Of a stretch of DNA of 64,000 nt, positions 45,280-57,663 are shown in pieces (the first letter of the stretch is position 1; each line of letters begins with the position of its first letter). The stretch spans positions 5,704,001 through 5,768,000 of the forward strand of contig JAUEDM010000002.1 in assembly GCA_033439685.1 (NCBI GenBank), written 5' to 3'. The DNA comes from Apodospora peruviana (Eukaryota; Ascomycota; Sordariomycetes; Sordariales; Lasiosphaeriaceae). A program made the position numbers and the translations under genes. Under the pieces are notes generated by a model that made no database searches, was not told the origin of the DNA, and saw only the letters and a list, made by a program, of their open reading frames with translations.

Positions 45280-45873
45280 ATGCTTTCCGTAATCACATTC
45301 CTCCTAGCCTTTTGGGCAAGGTAAGTAAGCCCCAAATAAAACCCCTTACCTCATGTCCACCAGGATATTGACCAAAACACCTGCTCTAGCAACGTCCTAG
45401 CCCAAATCACCATCACGCCAACAACAATCAGGACAGGCCGAACCGAAGGGCTGCCCACCGTCACAAAGACCCAAACAGAGACAGTCACCAACACCGTGAC
45501 CACGACGGCCAGCTATATTCGGGTGGAGACGTCGACGCTGACCCAAACGCTACCGGTGTCGACCGTCGTCAGGACGAGCATCAGCACGACGACTGCGACT
45601 GTTCTGCAAGTGTCGACTACGACTCAAACGGTCGTGTCGACCAAGCCGTGCGGGCCCGCAGCCGCTCCCTGCCCGACCGTCACCAGCACCGCGACGGCGT
45701 GCCGTTCGTGCCTGGTGCCGCAGTGCACCACCACGCAGGTGCTCCAGAGACCGTGCGGCTGCACCGGCGCGCTGCCGACTTCTGTTGTCAGCTTTCCGTG
45801 CAATAACCCGGACTCCTGCAACAGGATTGGGTGCACGACTGTGTATAGCATCCAGACGGCGGGCGGTTGCTAA
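45280..45873 (+). CDS. Secreted Thr-rich, Cys-containing protein, 174 aa
   Basis: Two exons, 45280-45320 and 45390-45873, whose junction completes the signal peptide MLSVITFLLAFWASNVLAQ. The mature part is dominated by Thr/Val/Ser (TETVTNTVTTTASY, TSISTTTATVLQVSTTTQTVV), a likely O-glycosylated stalk. A Cys-rich C-terminal half with ten Cys (PCGP, CPTV, CRSCLVPQC, RPCGCTG, PCNNPDSC, IGC) ends in GGC. No GPI-type hydrophobic tail. Probably a cell-wall or secreted protein; function unknown. Confidence 0.7.
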
Positions 45874-46557
45874 ACGATTATTTTGGTCTGGACATGGTTG
45901 TTGTTGCGTTGCTGGGATGTTAAGGGGACTTGTTGGTATAGGGGTTTGCATTGGGTGGGTGTAAAGCAAAGGGCTTTGGTGTGTGGGCTACGGCTAAGAA
46001 TAAACGTATATAAGTATCACTCGCCAACGGGTTGTTGATAACCTTGCCCTGATATGTTGTGATTTGAGCTGAGGGTTCCTATCAAAATCACGTTGAATTG
46101 TCCCTGTGAGGTACATACGTTTTTCTTTGGACTATGTATTGAGCATCCTTTTGACAAAATTCCTTTTCCATCAAAGGCAGGTCAACGAGAAGGCCAAGTT
46201 CCACGTCTAGAAGGTTGGAAAGTGCAGAGCACAGAAGCGGGTTAGGATTTAAATCGCAACACCCACTAGACATAATAACTACCCCGAAATTGAATAATAC
46301 TAAAGACCGGGGCAGCTAACATGAACCCGAAAAACCAAGCCGGCCGGGTTTCTGGGTAAGCAACAGAAAATTCACAAAGGCACACTCGCAATTCCGACTG
46401 CAGCCCCGAAGCCCACACGCGAATTCATACACCGTTCAGGAGCCTATAATCAATGTCCCTCGACCCCACGCAATCTCACTCAACCAACCTCATCGACGAT
46501 GATCACAAAGACAAGCGCCACAGACCCCGAAATCATCTGACAACACGGCAGCTACAG
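45874..46557. other. Intergenic
   Basis: Convergent intergenic region between the Thr-rich protein and the protease-lectin gene. Nothing notable. Confidence 0.4.
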
Positions 46558-48473
46558 CTAGTATGCGTCCTCGACGTTCGGCGCACAGATGGCCACGTAG
46601 GCGCCCGTGGCTGTGTTCAGGGCCGAGTCGAGCCAGGTGTCGAGGTGCCAGGTCATGCTTTCCTTGGAGAGCATCGAGTTGCTGACGCGCAGCCGCAGGT
46701 TGTGCCCGGCCTCAAAGTCGAGTCCGCTGATGGCCATCATGACCGCCGGCGCGGCCTGGAACCCGGCCCCGGAGAAGTCGACCACGCCGGCGTTCTCAGC
46801 CCCAGGGACATCGTCGGTGCAGAACGCGCCGCCGGTGATGCCCTGCTTGCCCGTGGGGAAGGCCACCCATGTCACCTTCGCCCCACGCAGGTCCGTGTCG
46901 GGCGAGGTTTCGACGTGCAGCTTGAACTTGAACCGGCTGGCCTCCGTCACGTACGTCTTGACCCGCCACGCCGAGTCCTTGCCGAGGCTGAGACCAGAGA
47001 ACCAGGCGATCACGACTGGCGCCTCCCCGGCCTCGAACGGCATGTTGAACTTGATGTTTGTCGACGTTTTGGCGGATGACGGCTTCCCGCCGCTCGCCCA
47101 CGCCGACGCCGCGTCCCACTCGCCCATCTTGATCTCGGACTCGGTCGCCGACGCCTCGAGCCACGAGCACGCGGCCGAGAGCACGCGCGACCCGGGCCCT
47201 GCCGCGATGGTCGCGGTGAAGTGATCGTCCGACACGTCTTCAGCCTTGGCCTCGACCGAGATGTCGCTGCTGCAGTCCAGGTCCAGCCAGCTGAGACCCA
47301 CCGCCAGACGTGGCGGCTCCGCGTAGGGCGGCTCAAAGGCCACGTCCTTGGTGTCGGGGCTGGAGCTGACATCTCCCGGGGAACGAAGTTCTGCAGGTAG
47401 CATCATGTGTTACAGTGTTAGTATCTGACTGGGTTCACCACTCCAAGGTGTCTTTGGTACAACTTACGCAGCGTGCTGAACTGCCCAATGTCGCTCGACC
47501 ACGGCGGGTAGTTGGTCGTGATCCACTCCTTGTCGCGTTTCGATAGCGTCGTGTTGTTCTTGGTCCCGACCCCGCCGCTGTTCTTGAACCACTTGGCAGG
47601 ATACGCGTAGAGCATGATGGAGTCCGGGTCGTACGCGCTGGCGCTGACCTCGCTCGACTGGAGCCTCTTGATCACGTTCCATTGGATCGTCGTCGCTGAC
47701 CAGTTGTTTGGCGGCCCGCTGAGTTCCTGGTAGATCAAGTCCGTGTTCCACTCGAAGCTCGCGAGGGGTGACTCTGCTCGACGGATTAGTACCCAAACGT
47801 TCTAAGTCACCCAGTCCCGCTCCCTGACAGAGCTTGAGAGGCCAGCCACGTACGGTGCTCGTGCTCACAGCCGAGAACATGTCCGAACTCGTGCAGCACC
47901 TTGCGGCGGATGTACTCATCCGGATGGCGAACGTTGATATCGAGGTTCATGGTGCGCTTATTCTGGTCCGTCTCGGACAAGGCGTCGGTGCCGATCCGGG
48001 AGCTAGACCCCCCGTCCTGCTTGAAGTCGATGCGGATGTCTGCCTTTGGGGCGTCCATGGGCAGCCTACCGAAGATACAATGTCAGTCCGTTTGCTTGTC
48101 CCTGTTGAGAGAGACCGACACATTGTGCTTACCAGCTCATCTTAAGGTTCGCATACGCGAGCCACCACTCGGCGTACTTGCGCACCTTGGCATGGAGCTC
48201 AAGCTCACCCGAGAGAAACTTGATCTTCAGCGTGCGGCCAGGCTGCCAATTCTTCTTAATGTTAACGGCGAGGTACGACAGGCCTTCATCACCATCCACC
48301 GCCTCGGTTCTCTCCGGCAAGGCGCGGGTAGACCCAAGTGCATTCAGCGGGTTCTCATCGAGTGCGATGCGGATGGACTCGTTCTCCATCTCAGGAGGAT
48401 TACGGATCTCGAAGCACTGGAAGTGCTCGGGGGCCGCTAGGGGCGATGAGTCGGCATTAGCAGTCAGGGACAT
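46558..48473 (-). CDS. Metzincin metalloprotease fused to H-type lectin repeats, 563 aa
   Basis: Four exons, 48473-48133, 48065-47854, 47773-47468 and 47390-46558, give one continuous frame. The protease domain has the zinc motif LHEFGHVLGCEHEHQ (His172, Glu173, His176, His182) and a Met-turn DSIMLYAY, as in astacin/matrixin-type metzincins. The C-terminal half (from about residue 287) contains about three repeats of H-type lectin character: AFEPPYAEPPRLAVGLSWLD, VVIAWFSGLSLG and AVMMAISGLDFEAG, each followed by a strand pattern ending near a Trp. H-type lectins bind GalNAc-like sugars. No signal peptide is visible at either candidate start (48473, or 48590 upstream). Inferred sugar-targeted protease; substrate unknown. 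Confidence 0.75.
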
Positions 48474-50160
48474 GTTGGCTGATTCTGAGGCACTGATGGC
48501 TGGGGCCTGGAGAAAGAAAGAAGGGTGGAGCGATCTGTGAAAGTTGGAAATTGGAAGAAGACTGCTTTGCACTGCATATCCAGCCTCCATCCAAGCAGGA
48601 GAGAAGCAATGGATTTTATAAGGATTCGGGACCCATCCGAGACGGTCAATAGGCTCCTACATACCTATTCAGTCATCTCCTCCGTTCCCAGTATCTTGAT
48701 CAGGCCATGAAAACACCAGGACACGCCACAGAGAGAGCACCAGCGCGGAGGTTGGAATTCATAAGCGCCCGATCCCTAACTATCGATCTTGGTCATCCAT
48801 CAAAATTTAGCCTTTCTATTGCGGTCTTTCCAGCTCGATCTGAGAAGCCACCTTTCACTGACTCAGCTGCTTGCTTTCATGTCTTCGGGGTTATAGAGAG
48901 TCACTATTGCCGAAACCAGACACACGGGCTGGAAGGATTCAAGGTTGTGGGGGGGTCTAGTCTAGAATAGAAGCTCGATGCGGATATCTCAGACTTACAC
49001 CACAAGACCCCAGCTGCAATCACGTCAATTGTTGAAGCCACAATGTAGAGATCTGCGCGCTGCAATTGGCGGGCAGGATCCCACCCCGGACTTAGAGCTA
49101 GTTACGGAAGACGGGGTAGTGCGAGGCCAGCCACGGGCGCTAACATGCTATATGACAGCTCGAATGTGGTCGAGATCTGCGGCCCGAGCCTTGCCGCTTT
49201 CCCACAGCAACCGAAAACGTGTTCTATTGACTTGGCCTAATCCATACCTGCAACTTGGCAGGGAGGGTCAATTTCGCTAGAGCCATCTTTGTGATATGTT
49301 TAGCTTCTTTGGTGACGAGCTCCAATTCCTTAACTTATTGCTCAACTTGCTAGGGGAAACGTACTAGGACGACGACTGTATGTAGGTTGAGAGACCGTTA
49401 GAGAAGGCCACGTATATACGATAGGAGGAAACTCGCACGCGTGGAGTGTAGGCGTAATGCTAGATAGCCATGGGTAGCGAGAAATTGTAGCTGCAATGCG
49501 CACCACTTGCCTCTATTTGTGCATGTATACGTCATGCCAAAGACTAGAGCAGCTCAGTGCCCGCCAGCTCTGTTGTTGAAAGCAGATGAACTGAATGAGG
49601 ACTAGTGATGAAAGCAGTATTGCTGAAAAAGAGCTAACTCGACGACTGGAATAATGTAGGTTACATTATTCAGTTTAATGACTTGAACTGACGAAGAAAG
49701 GGGTGATTATCAACCAAATACGGTGGGTGTACTCACACCAGTTCCGCGGCATCCCTTACATCCACCAAATCCGGTAATTAATCAGCAGGGCTCAACCATA
49801 AGAAAGGGTGTGAGCTCCTGAGATAAGGGGAAACCACAGACTCGCGAACTCATCCACGCGGCCCCCGAAATCCGAAGAACTCTGCCCGCAGGTATCCACC
49901 TCCCCTGCCACACCATCAATGCCGTACCATGCCCTGAAGTATGTTCAGCTCAGGGGTAGATGCACCATGCATGCTTGATACCCTCAATATTGACGGCGCG
50001 TGGCGAAGCGGACCTCCAGGACAAAACAGACCTTTGGCCGGCCCCCGTGATAGTTTCTCGCCCTTATCGGTGTAAGTGGCGAGGAGTCCTTCCCGATTCT
50101 GCCGCCTCTCAGCCCACCATACTCGATAATTTCTGGGCAGGTAACATGATACGCGCCTTG
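48474..50160. other. Long intergenic region
   Basis: No gene is supported on either strand over about 1.7 kb. Composition is ordinary, with slightly AT-rich parts near 49.6 kb. Confidence 0.4.
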
Positions 50161-50164
50161 AAGG

Positions 50165-50470
50165 TCATCAGCCACTCTATAATCACGTATGGCACCGACA
50201 ATATCACCAGCACGACGACGTCAATATCACTGCCTGAGTCAAGATCACCATCCTGAAGTTCCTGAACCATTCCATAATCAGACACGGCGCCGCCCAATAT
50301 CACCGGAACGGCGACGTCGACTCACCGTCAATCAAGATACCATCCTAGGCCATTCCATAATCAGGCACCACGCCGCCAATATCGCCGGCACGGCAACGTC
50401 AATATCACCACTTTGAATCGAGATCTCCGCCCTGAATCAATATCACTGCCCTGGATCAATATCACCACCC
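50165..50470. repeat. Degenerate ~85-bp tandem repeat
   Basis: About three units, starting near 50172, 50265 and 50350, share ccattccataatcag, then gcaccgcgccgccaatatcac, cggcacggcgacgtcaatatcac and a gaatcaagat/ccatcct end. The last unit dissolves into short atcaatatcaccnccct repeats. Not coding. Confidence 0.7.
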
Positions 50471-50914
50471 TAAATCGAGATCCATGACAGGAAGCCAGAA
50501 TATGATGGGGGGTCATCGTAGGACTGTTGTTGTCGCACATCCACAGACAAGATTGGTTCTGGTGAATGCTTATTCAAGATTTGGCAGATAACGGGAACTT
50601 CAGCGTCAGCTGGGCATCTTTCGGAGTCTCCAGTGGAGCGTTGCGTTCGTCTGGGCCATGTCGGCCTATCCGGTCCTAAAACTCTCAAGTTCGAATCAAC
50701 GGAGACAACAGCACATCGAAAGAAAGACATAAAAAGGCAACACCCCTCGCGAGAGCAGGGGAACTGGAACAGCAACAAGCCAAAACCGTCCTCGTTCAGC
50801 ATTGCTTGATCTATCTCGATCTCAAGTCTTCGTTTTCCGAACCAATTCGTTGCCTTCTTCCAAACCTGCGTCGTGCTTTCTCGGTGCTACACTTTGTACT
50901 TATCTTTCGTCACC
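50471..50914. promoter_or_regulatory. Upstream region of the giant helical protein gene
   Basis: No gene. A pyrimidine-rich stretch lies before the start codon at 50915, whose context (caccATGaa) is good for fungal initiation. Confidence 0.4.
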
Positions 50915-53900
50915 ATGAATACCATCCACGACATCATCCACGCGACGGATCGCGTCTCTCAGCAGATTGCCGACGCCGAAGCTGGCGGGGACAACGGTCC
51001 CACTCTCTCGCCCGACGAGCTGGCTGACAGCATCATTGCCAAGAACCGGGTTAGCAAGAAATACAGTTAGATGGAGTTGTAGATGGATAGAAATGCTGAC
51101 CTGTGTATGTGTGCCTTGCTTGCAGGTCCTGGGCATCCTCAACAGAACCATCCGGGATGTGCAGTCCGCCCTCAAGTCCTCCTCCGTCTCTGGGACCGAA
51201 GCTGGTCCTGACTTGGTGGCCATGGATGTCGCTATGAACGTCAAGAAGTCCCCTGCCGAAGAGCTCACCGAGGGCTTGAAGGGCAAGAACTCGGGTCTCG
51301 CCGAGCAGGTGCCCTCCCTTTCGAAGATGGCCGAGGCCGCCGGCCCCATTGTTGATACTTTTAAAGCTATCAAGGTCAGTGACAGACTCCTTGTCATCTC
51401 CTCTTGACACGGTTGACTAACCTGAGCGCTCTATACTCAACGGTCAGGTCAAGCCGTACCTCAAGAACTACAGCGCCATGCTCAATAGCGTCCCGATCGT
51501 CGGACTCAAGGGCGACAACATCATGTACACCGAGACCAGGAGCGGCGGAGTTCGCGGTGTCGAGGATGTCTGGTCCGTGTTCAGCCCCATCCCGCAAGGT
51601 CTCAACGTCGACAGCACCAAGGCAGTCCATTTCTTCCCGTACAAGGGCGACTTCTGCATGTCAGTCGGGACCGCCATCTGGCGCAAGAGGCACCGTGACG
51701 AGAAAGACCCGGAGATCAAGCTGGCCGTGGACAACTGGCCGAAGTTGTACCTTGACGCCTGGGAGAAGATTGGCGACAGCTGCCTCCCCACGGCCAAGGC
51801 CCGTAACGTCATCCCATTCGCCCGGCTCGCGGGCAAGGATATCCGCTTTCACCTCGTCGTTCTGACTCAGGACAACCGGCTGCTGGCTCTCGACGGCGAC
51901 CTCAAGGGCAGCGGCAACACCTTCAGCGAGCTCAAGAATGCCTCGGACGCCAAGAACGCGGACGCGCTGGCTCTCAAGATCCAGCAGGCGGCCTACTTCA
52001 GCGGCAACATCGTGGCCATCGCTGACTCCAACCACTCGTGGAATCTCGACGTCGACTTCGACGCCAACACGTTCGCGGCGAAGGACCAGAGGCGTATCGA
52101 ACCGCTAGTCGAATTGACGGCCACCGACATTGGCCCCGTCGGTGTGAAGGAAAACTCGGGAGGTTGGATCTACCGGCGCCGCCTCCAGACCGTCGCCGAC
52201 CCCGACGGCCAAGGAGAGAAAGGTGACGACAAGCTTGGCTGGGACAAGTGGATAAAGCAGGACGGCGTCACCCATCTCGGCGTCGCGTCGCCTGGCGTTA
52301 TGCTGGACCTCATGGCGCTAACGTACTCACTAAACGAGCGGTACCTCAGCACGCAGTCGGTCATCTATCCCGTCGTCAACAAGCTGCAGGGCTACGCCAC
52401 CTACCAGGAGATGTTCCTCAAGAGCCAGCTGGCCGCCTCCCAGCAGTACATGGCTTCCGGCGACGATGCGGCCAAGCAGAAGCTGGCCCTGAACGAGGCC
52501 AAGAAGCTCGTCCGGTCGACCAAGATCTGGGCGACCACGATGCAGAAGGCAACCACCTACACCAAGGGGTCGGTCAACGACATGAGCGTCCAGCTGTCGT
52601 CGGTCAAGACCCAGCTAGACCAGCAGCTGATCATCTTAAGCGACAAGCTCGTCTCGCTGGAGACGCAGATCAAGGCACTGAAGGATGCCAAGTCGAAGAT
52701 GGACGCCGCGTTCTGGGGTAGCATTGCCGCCATGGTACGTCACGTATTCAGCACCTTTCTCCCCCATTCCCCCCTTACCCTCTGAAATCCTGTCTTCTTC
52801 TTCTTCTTCTTCTTCTTCTTCTTCTTCTTCTTCTTCTTCTTCTTCTTCTTCTTCTTCTTCTCTACCTATCTTTCCGCTGTGGGGGTGTCCTAGTAAGTGG
52901 CTGAAGCTCGGCTAACACTTAACGACTAGATTGTCGGCATTGGCCTCGCCATCGTGGGAGTCTGCACCGGCGTGGGGGTAGTCGCGCTGGGTCTCGTCGG
53001 CGGCGCACTCTTTGTGGGCGGGCTTGTCGCCGCCATCCACTTCGGCAACAAGTCGCAAGAGCTGGCGAGCCAAATCAGCGGCCTTGAGGCGGAGGTGCGG
53101 GACGTTACCAAGGCCATGGACGACATCAGTTTCGTGGCCCAGAAGTTTGGCGAGATCGAGGGCATGTACAGCAAGCTCAACCAGTTTTGGGGCCGCATGG
53201 CCAACGCAAGCGGGAACCTCAAGGATATGAACGATTTTACCGCCGCAGCGCTCGGCGCGGGCTTCCTCGAAGACCAGACCGGGATCCTCGCGGCCATCGA
53301 CATCGTCCGCGAAATCAGGAGGGGCTGCGCGACCTACCTCGCCGTGATGAACCGGAGCGGCATCGTGATCCCCGACCCGGACGGGGAGGATGACGAGGCC
53401 GGCGACATGATCGTTTCAGACGACATGGACCCCATCAAAGTTGACCCGACCTTCAGGACGGTCGGCATCTGGAACGAGCAGGTCCGGCGGGCCACCGAGG
53501 CGGTCGAACAGGGCCGGTTCGCCGAGGCCGAGAAGCACATGGAGGCCGCGGACCTCGTCGACGTCTACATCATGGACATGGGCATGGCACCCGAGGTCGT
53601 CATCAGCGCCGTGGGGACCACCCACCAGCAGGAGACGGCTGAGGCGGCCGACATCTTTGACAGCCTCGCTTCGCTGGCCCGCTACACGCCCCTCGGGGTG
53701 GCCCTGAGCATCATGACCCGCGACGTGGAGGTCAGCGAGGAGGCCGAAGTTGTATCAGGCGAGGTCGCTGAAGCCAACGACATCCGCGGCCTTCTCAACG
53801 CCTTTGCCGCCGTCAGCCCTATCGGAATGGTCGTCAATGCCATCGGCACCGCCGTCGACCTGACGGCGTGCGAAACCGAAACGCAGCAGCCCAATCAGCA

Positions 53901-56475
53901 GAACGGAGCCGAAGCCGAAGCCGAAGCAGCCGACCTCTTCGGAGACCTGGTTAACTTTGCTCGCCTTACCCCCTTCGGCATGGTGGCCGGGCTCGTCGAG
54001 GAAGGGCTCTCCCGCGGTGTGGACGTGGTGGACAACAACAACAACAATAACAACAACAACAACAACATCCCTCCGGAACCGAGAGAAGCGGCGGACATCT
54101 TCGGCGATATTGCCAGCATTGCCGCCGGGCTTACTCCTTTGGCCACAGAAATGGGTCTCGCGCAGCAGGTCTTTGCCAGCGATATGGACGTCGTGCCCGC
54201 CACCGCCACGCGGGAGTCGGCCGACCTGTTTAGTGTCATCGCCGACTTTTCGCGCTTCACGCCGGTAGGTGCGCTTGCCAAACCGATCCAAGATGCCACT
54301 ATGGCTGCGGTGAAGGTTGTAATGCGCAGCGCCCCCGACTTGTTTGCCATCGCCGCCCCGTTCCCGCCGGACCACCCGAGCAGCGGGATGCTCAACGCCA
54401 TCCTGGGGCAGGCCCGGGCCCACGTGTGCACCATGCTGGACAAGACGGTTGACCTGACATTGGAAGCCCAGGCGTGGCTGAGCCAGATACCCGACATGTC
54501 AAGTCTCGACGCCGGTGCCGCGACCAAGTATGCCCTGTACCGCGGCAAGGCACTGCTGGCGTGCAAGCTGGCGATGGAACACTCCCGTCTGGCCAACAAT
54601 GCCTTTGTCGACTTCAACCGCCGGGCCGAGGAGGACGGTATCCGGATCCAGCGTGAGATCAGCGAAAAGCAAGACAGTATCGCTGCCCTCGAGGCGGTCT
54701 GCCAGTCCGAAATCAACAACGTCCTGCCAGCGCGCCTCCAGGTCTTGGACATCTTCACCATGGGACTCAGCCGGATCAACGCCGAGAGAAAGGCCCAGGA
54801 CATCCAGAAGAGCATGGAACGCAAGATTGCGCCCATACAGAACGAGATTGCCCAGCTCGAATTCAGGTTGTACTGCGGGCAGACTTATCGGGAGAAGGCT
54901 AGGACGTGGGAACAACTCTGCCAGGAGACTAGCGGCAAGCTGGGCAGCATCTACAACACCCTGTCATCGGTCAAAGATGGCATCAAGGTTGACGCCCAGG
55001 CATACAAAGACCTTGCCGCTACGCAGTGGGACCAGATCCGACGCGACGTCGCAGAGGTCAAGAGCACGCTTCAGCCGCAAGGTAGCCAGGATATGGCCGT
55101 GGTCGCCATGGATTTGGACCTTAGCAACGGCGCCGCCGACATGTTACGGGCCTCCGGCACCGACGCAGCACCACTGCTCCAGGTCACGCGCCCTGCTCCA
55201 AGTCTCCTCGAGCAGCTGCGGGCCCAGGCCAGCAACGCCGAGATTGTGTGGAACAACATCGGCACGCTGGAGCAGCTCACGTACACCGAAGACATCGTGG
55301 GCTATTTCGACGTCGCGACCAACCGCAAGGTCACGCTCAAGGACGTCATCGGCAACATCAAGGCGGCATACATCCAAACGGCCGTCTTGCACTACGAAAC
55401 GGTCGAGCACATCAGCTCGCTCGCACTGATGCAGAAGACCCGGGCGACCAGCCTGGCTAACCAGAAGATCTCGCCCCACGTATTCCTCAGGGGCACCGCC
55501 CTGTCGATCGGCATGGCGCGCAAGCAGGCCGACCGCGTCAAGGCCTTCATGGGCGAGGTGTCCCCGGGGCTCACCCAGAAGCTGGCGCTGGTCAAGGCCT
55601 CGATCGAGGAGCTCGACAAGGCCATCGCGACTGCCAACCTCGACCTGGCCCGCCGTGACAAGGCGTACCGGGACAAAGTCACGGGCGTCATCGTCGAGGG
55701 ATGTCTGAGAGGCTTCGCGACGGGCGGCCTGGTCGCGGCCGCCGGGTTTGCCGCCTACTCGGGCGTCGCCATGGCCTCGATCCCCACCGTGATCGCAGCC
55801 GCCGGCGTTATCTTTGGCGGCAAGGACAAGAAGGAGATAGGCGCCAGCGAGACCGAAGACAAGTCCAAGATCAACGGGGCTAATGGCGTCAACGGCAAGC
55901 ACGCCGCCAAGCCGGAGGACGAGGAGAAGGAAGCTGAGGATGCCGAGGAGGTCACGGTAGTGGAGGAGAAGGAGGAAACCGATGCCAAAGCTCCCGCCGA
56001 CAAGGACAGCCAGACGAAGAAGGACATCCCAGTCAAGCAGCGGGTGCAGGCGGCGCAGGAGACGTGGACGACGCTCAGCGGCGTCATGCAGACGGCCAAA
56101 ACGGCGGCGGCGGGCACAACGCTCGGCAAGGCGCTCTTCAACAAGCTGAGCCTGGCCGAGCTGGTGACGCTCGTGCAGCTGGTCAAGACAGCCGTGGTGG
56201 TCATGGAGCGTACCGCGGCGGCTGTCGAGCGGCTCAGCAGCCCGCTCGAGGAGCTGATGGCCAGTGTCGACCGCGTGGCAGATATCCTCGACGACATGGA
56301 TACCCGATGCACCGCGCAATACCGGGTGCTTGCGGCAGGCGAGGATGTCCCATTTGAAGCCAAAGACGCTGCCGAGGTGAGCGCGAAGTGGGACGAGGTT
56401 GCCATGGCGTGCACGCTGTGGCTGGATATTTTCAACGCGCAGCGCATCTCACCCATTACGTACTCTGTAATCTGA
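50915..56475 (+). CDS. Giant helical protein resembling alpha-pore-forming proteins, 1,738 aa
   Basis: Four exons, 50915-51049, 51126-51374, 51448-52734 and 52930-56475, all phase 0. Module 1 ends in a long predicted coiled coil (SVKTQLDQQLIILSDKLVSL, ALKDAKSKMDAAFWG) running directly into a 39-residue glycine-rich hydrophobic segment (558-596), then more coiled coil (SQISGLEAEVRDVTKAM). Module 2 (about 1050-1700) repeats the pattern: long helices, then a second hydrophobic segment (about 1476-1520), then an acidic Lys/Glu-rich linker. Coiled coil plus hydrophobic hairpin is the hallmark of ClyA/Hbl-type alpha-pore-forming proteins, but I see no decisive sequence match. Between the modules, residues about 795-1030 hold a repeated AD-x-F...TP-x-G element and a poly-Asn tract (about 929-939). 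No signal peptide. Function unconfirmed. Confidence 0.6.
52792..52863. repeat. (TTC)n microsatellite inside an intron
   Basis: About 23 perfect TTC units occupy the third intron (52735-52929, 195 nt) of the giant helical protein gene, making that intron two to three times longer than others in the window. The long pyrimidine tract lies upstream of the acceptor. Confidence 0.95.
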
Positions 56476-57319
56476 GGGATTTTGTCTGCATCAAATTTGT
56501 ACTGTAGTGTCAATTTGGATGGACGTGTTGAGTGTCTCAAAGCTTACCAACAGTGGAGTGGGACTGATGGATTTTTAAGCCTTCGGCTGATCGGGGTAAT
56601 ACATACAGTAATAAGCCGTGGTGTCTTCTATTTTTTCTCATTAGTAAAAAAATACCTGGGGGTAGTTACTTATGAGGCAATCCTGATTACCTTAGGTAGC
56701 TGACTTCTGGGAGTCATCATCTCACATGAAGCATCAGAGTAAAACTAATATGGAAATACTCATCCCTCAGCCGCAGCTCAGTGACGTCAAGGCTGTCTTT
56801 CTCACACAATAGGGCGTCAATGTGAAACGTAAGTGGAAGAATTATTAGTCCGTCAACTTCAAAACGGCAGGCTTTTGAGGCTGTGACAAAGTAAAACAAC
56901 ACCATGTTGGATATAGTTGCAGTGATCGACATCTATCGCAACCCCATTACGTTCTCCTAATGCATTTGTATTTATAGGATAGGACTGAGGGGAGATGCTA
57001 CGACGACATCTTTGACAAAGGGAGACCACAGCACATAACACTTGATGACCAGAGGGAAAAGGTCAGCATCGGCTGGATGTTGCGCCAAGCCGGCGGCGTG
57101 TACCCAAGGGCATGGTGAAGATGTCCAGACGCGATGGACAGTGATCAAGTATAAAGAGGCAGTGTCTTTCACCCAAGATCATTCACATCGACAATTTTCA
57201 ATCCGCAGCATCCGCTACCAAGCCACCAAAAACAGAAAAGAAAGCCCGGCGTTCCATCATCCCGAAGTGTCCATACATATCAATTTCTTTTACCTATCAA
57301 GATTCATCACCCAATCAAT
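56476..57319. other. Intergenic
   Basis: No gene is supported. The last ~150 bases form the promoter and 5' UTR of the small secreted protein. Confidence 0.4.
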
Positions 57320-57663
57320 ATGCATTTCTCCATCATCGCCATGGCTGCAGCGCTTGCCGGCACGACCGTCGCCGCCCCACCGGTTCTCGTGCCCCGTGTT
57401 GACTGCAATTCGAACTCTTGCCAGGCGCTCGTCGATGAAGCCTCATGCATTCTCGATGCCGGCGAAAACATCATCAAGCTCCTCAAGTGTCTTGCCGATG
57501 CGGGCGGGGTGTCCAACGTAGGTTGATCTTGCTCATCGACTTCAGTGCCTTATGGCATATAAAAGCTGACCGACTTGACTGCCGTGGTTATTAGGTCTGT
57601 CCTTGCATTGCCTGCCTTCCCGATCCGGTCGGCGACTTCCTCAGCCAGCCTGGTATTTGTTAA
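57320..57663 (+). CDS. Small secreted Cys-rich protein, 88 aa
   Basis: Two exons, 57320-57517 and 57595-57663, phase 0. The signal peptide is MHFSIIAMAAALAGTTVAA. The mature peptide has eight Cys: DCNSNSCQAL, ASCIL, LKCLADAGG, VCPCIACLPDP and a C-terminal Cys as the last residue (QPGIC). The intron separates the last four Cys from the rest. Size, secretion signal and Cys density fit effector-like or antimicrobial small secreted proteins. No family is recognised. Confidence 0.75.

Noticed and set aside
53755..56540. Long minus-strand frames opposite the giant helical protein
   Set aside because: Low-complexity translations caused by codon bias of the plus-strand gene; no domain visible.
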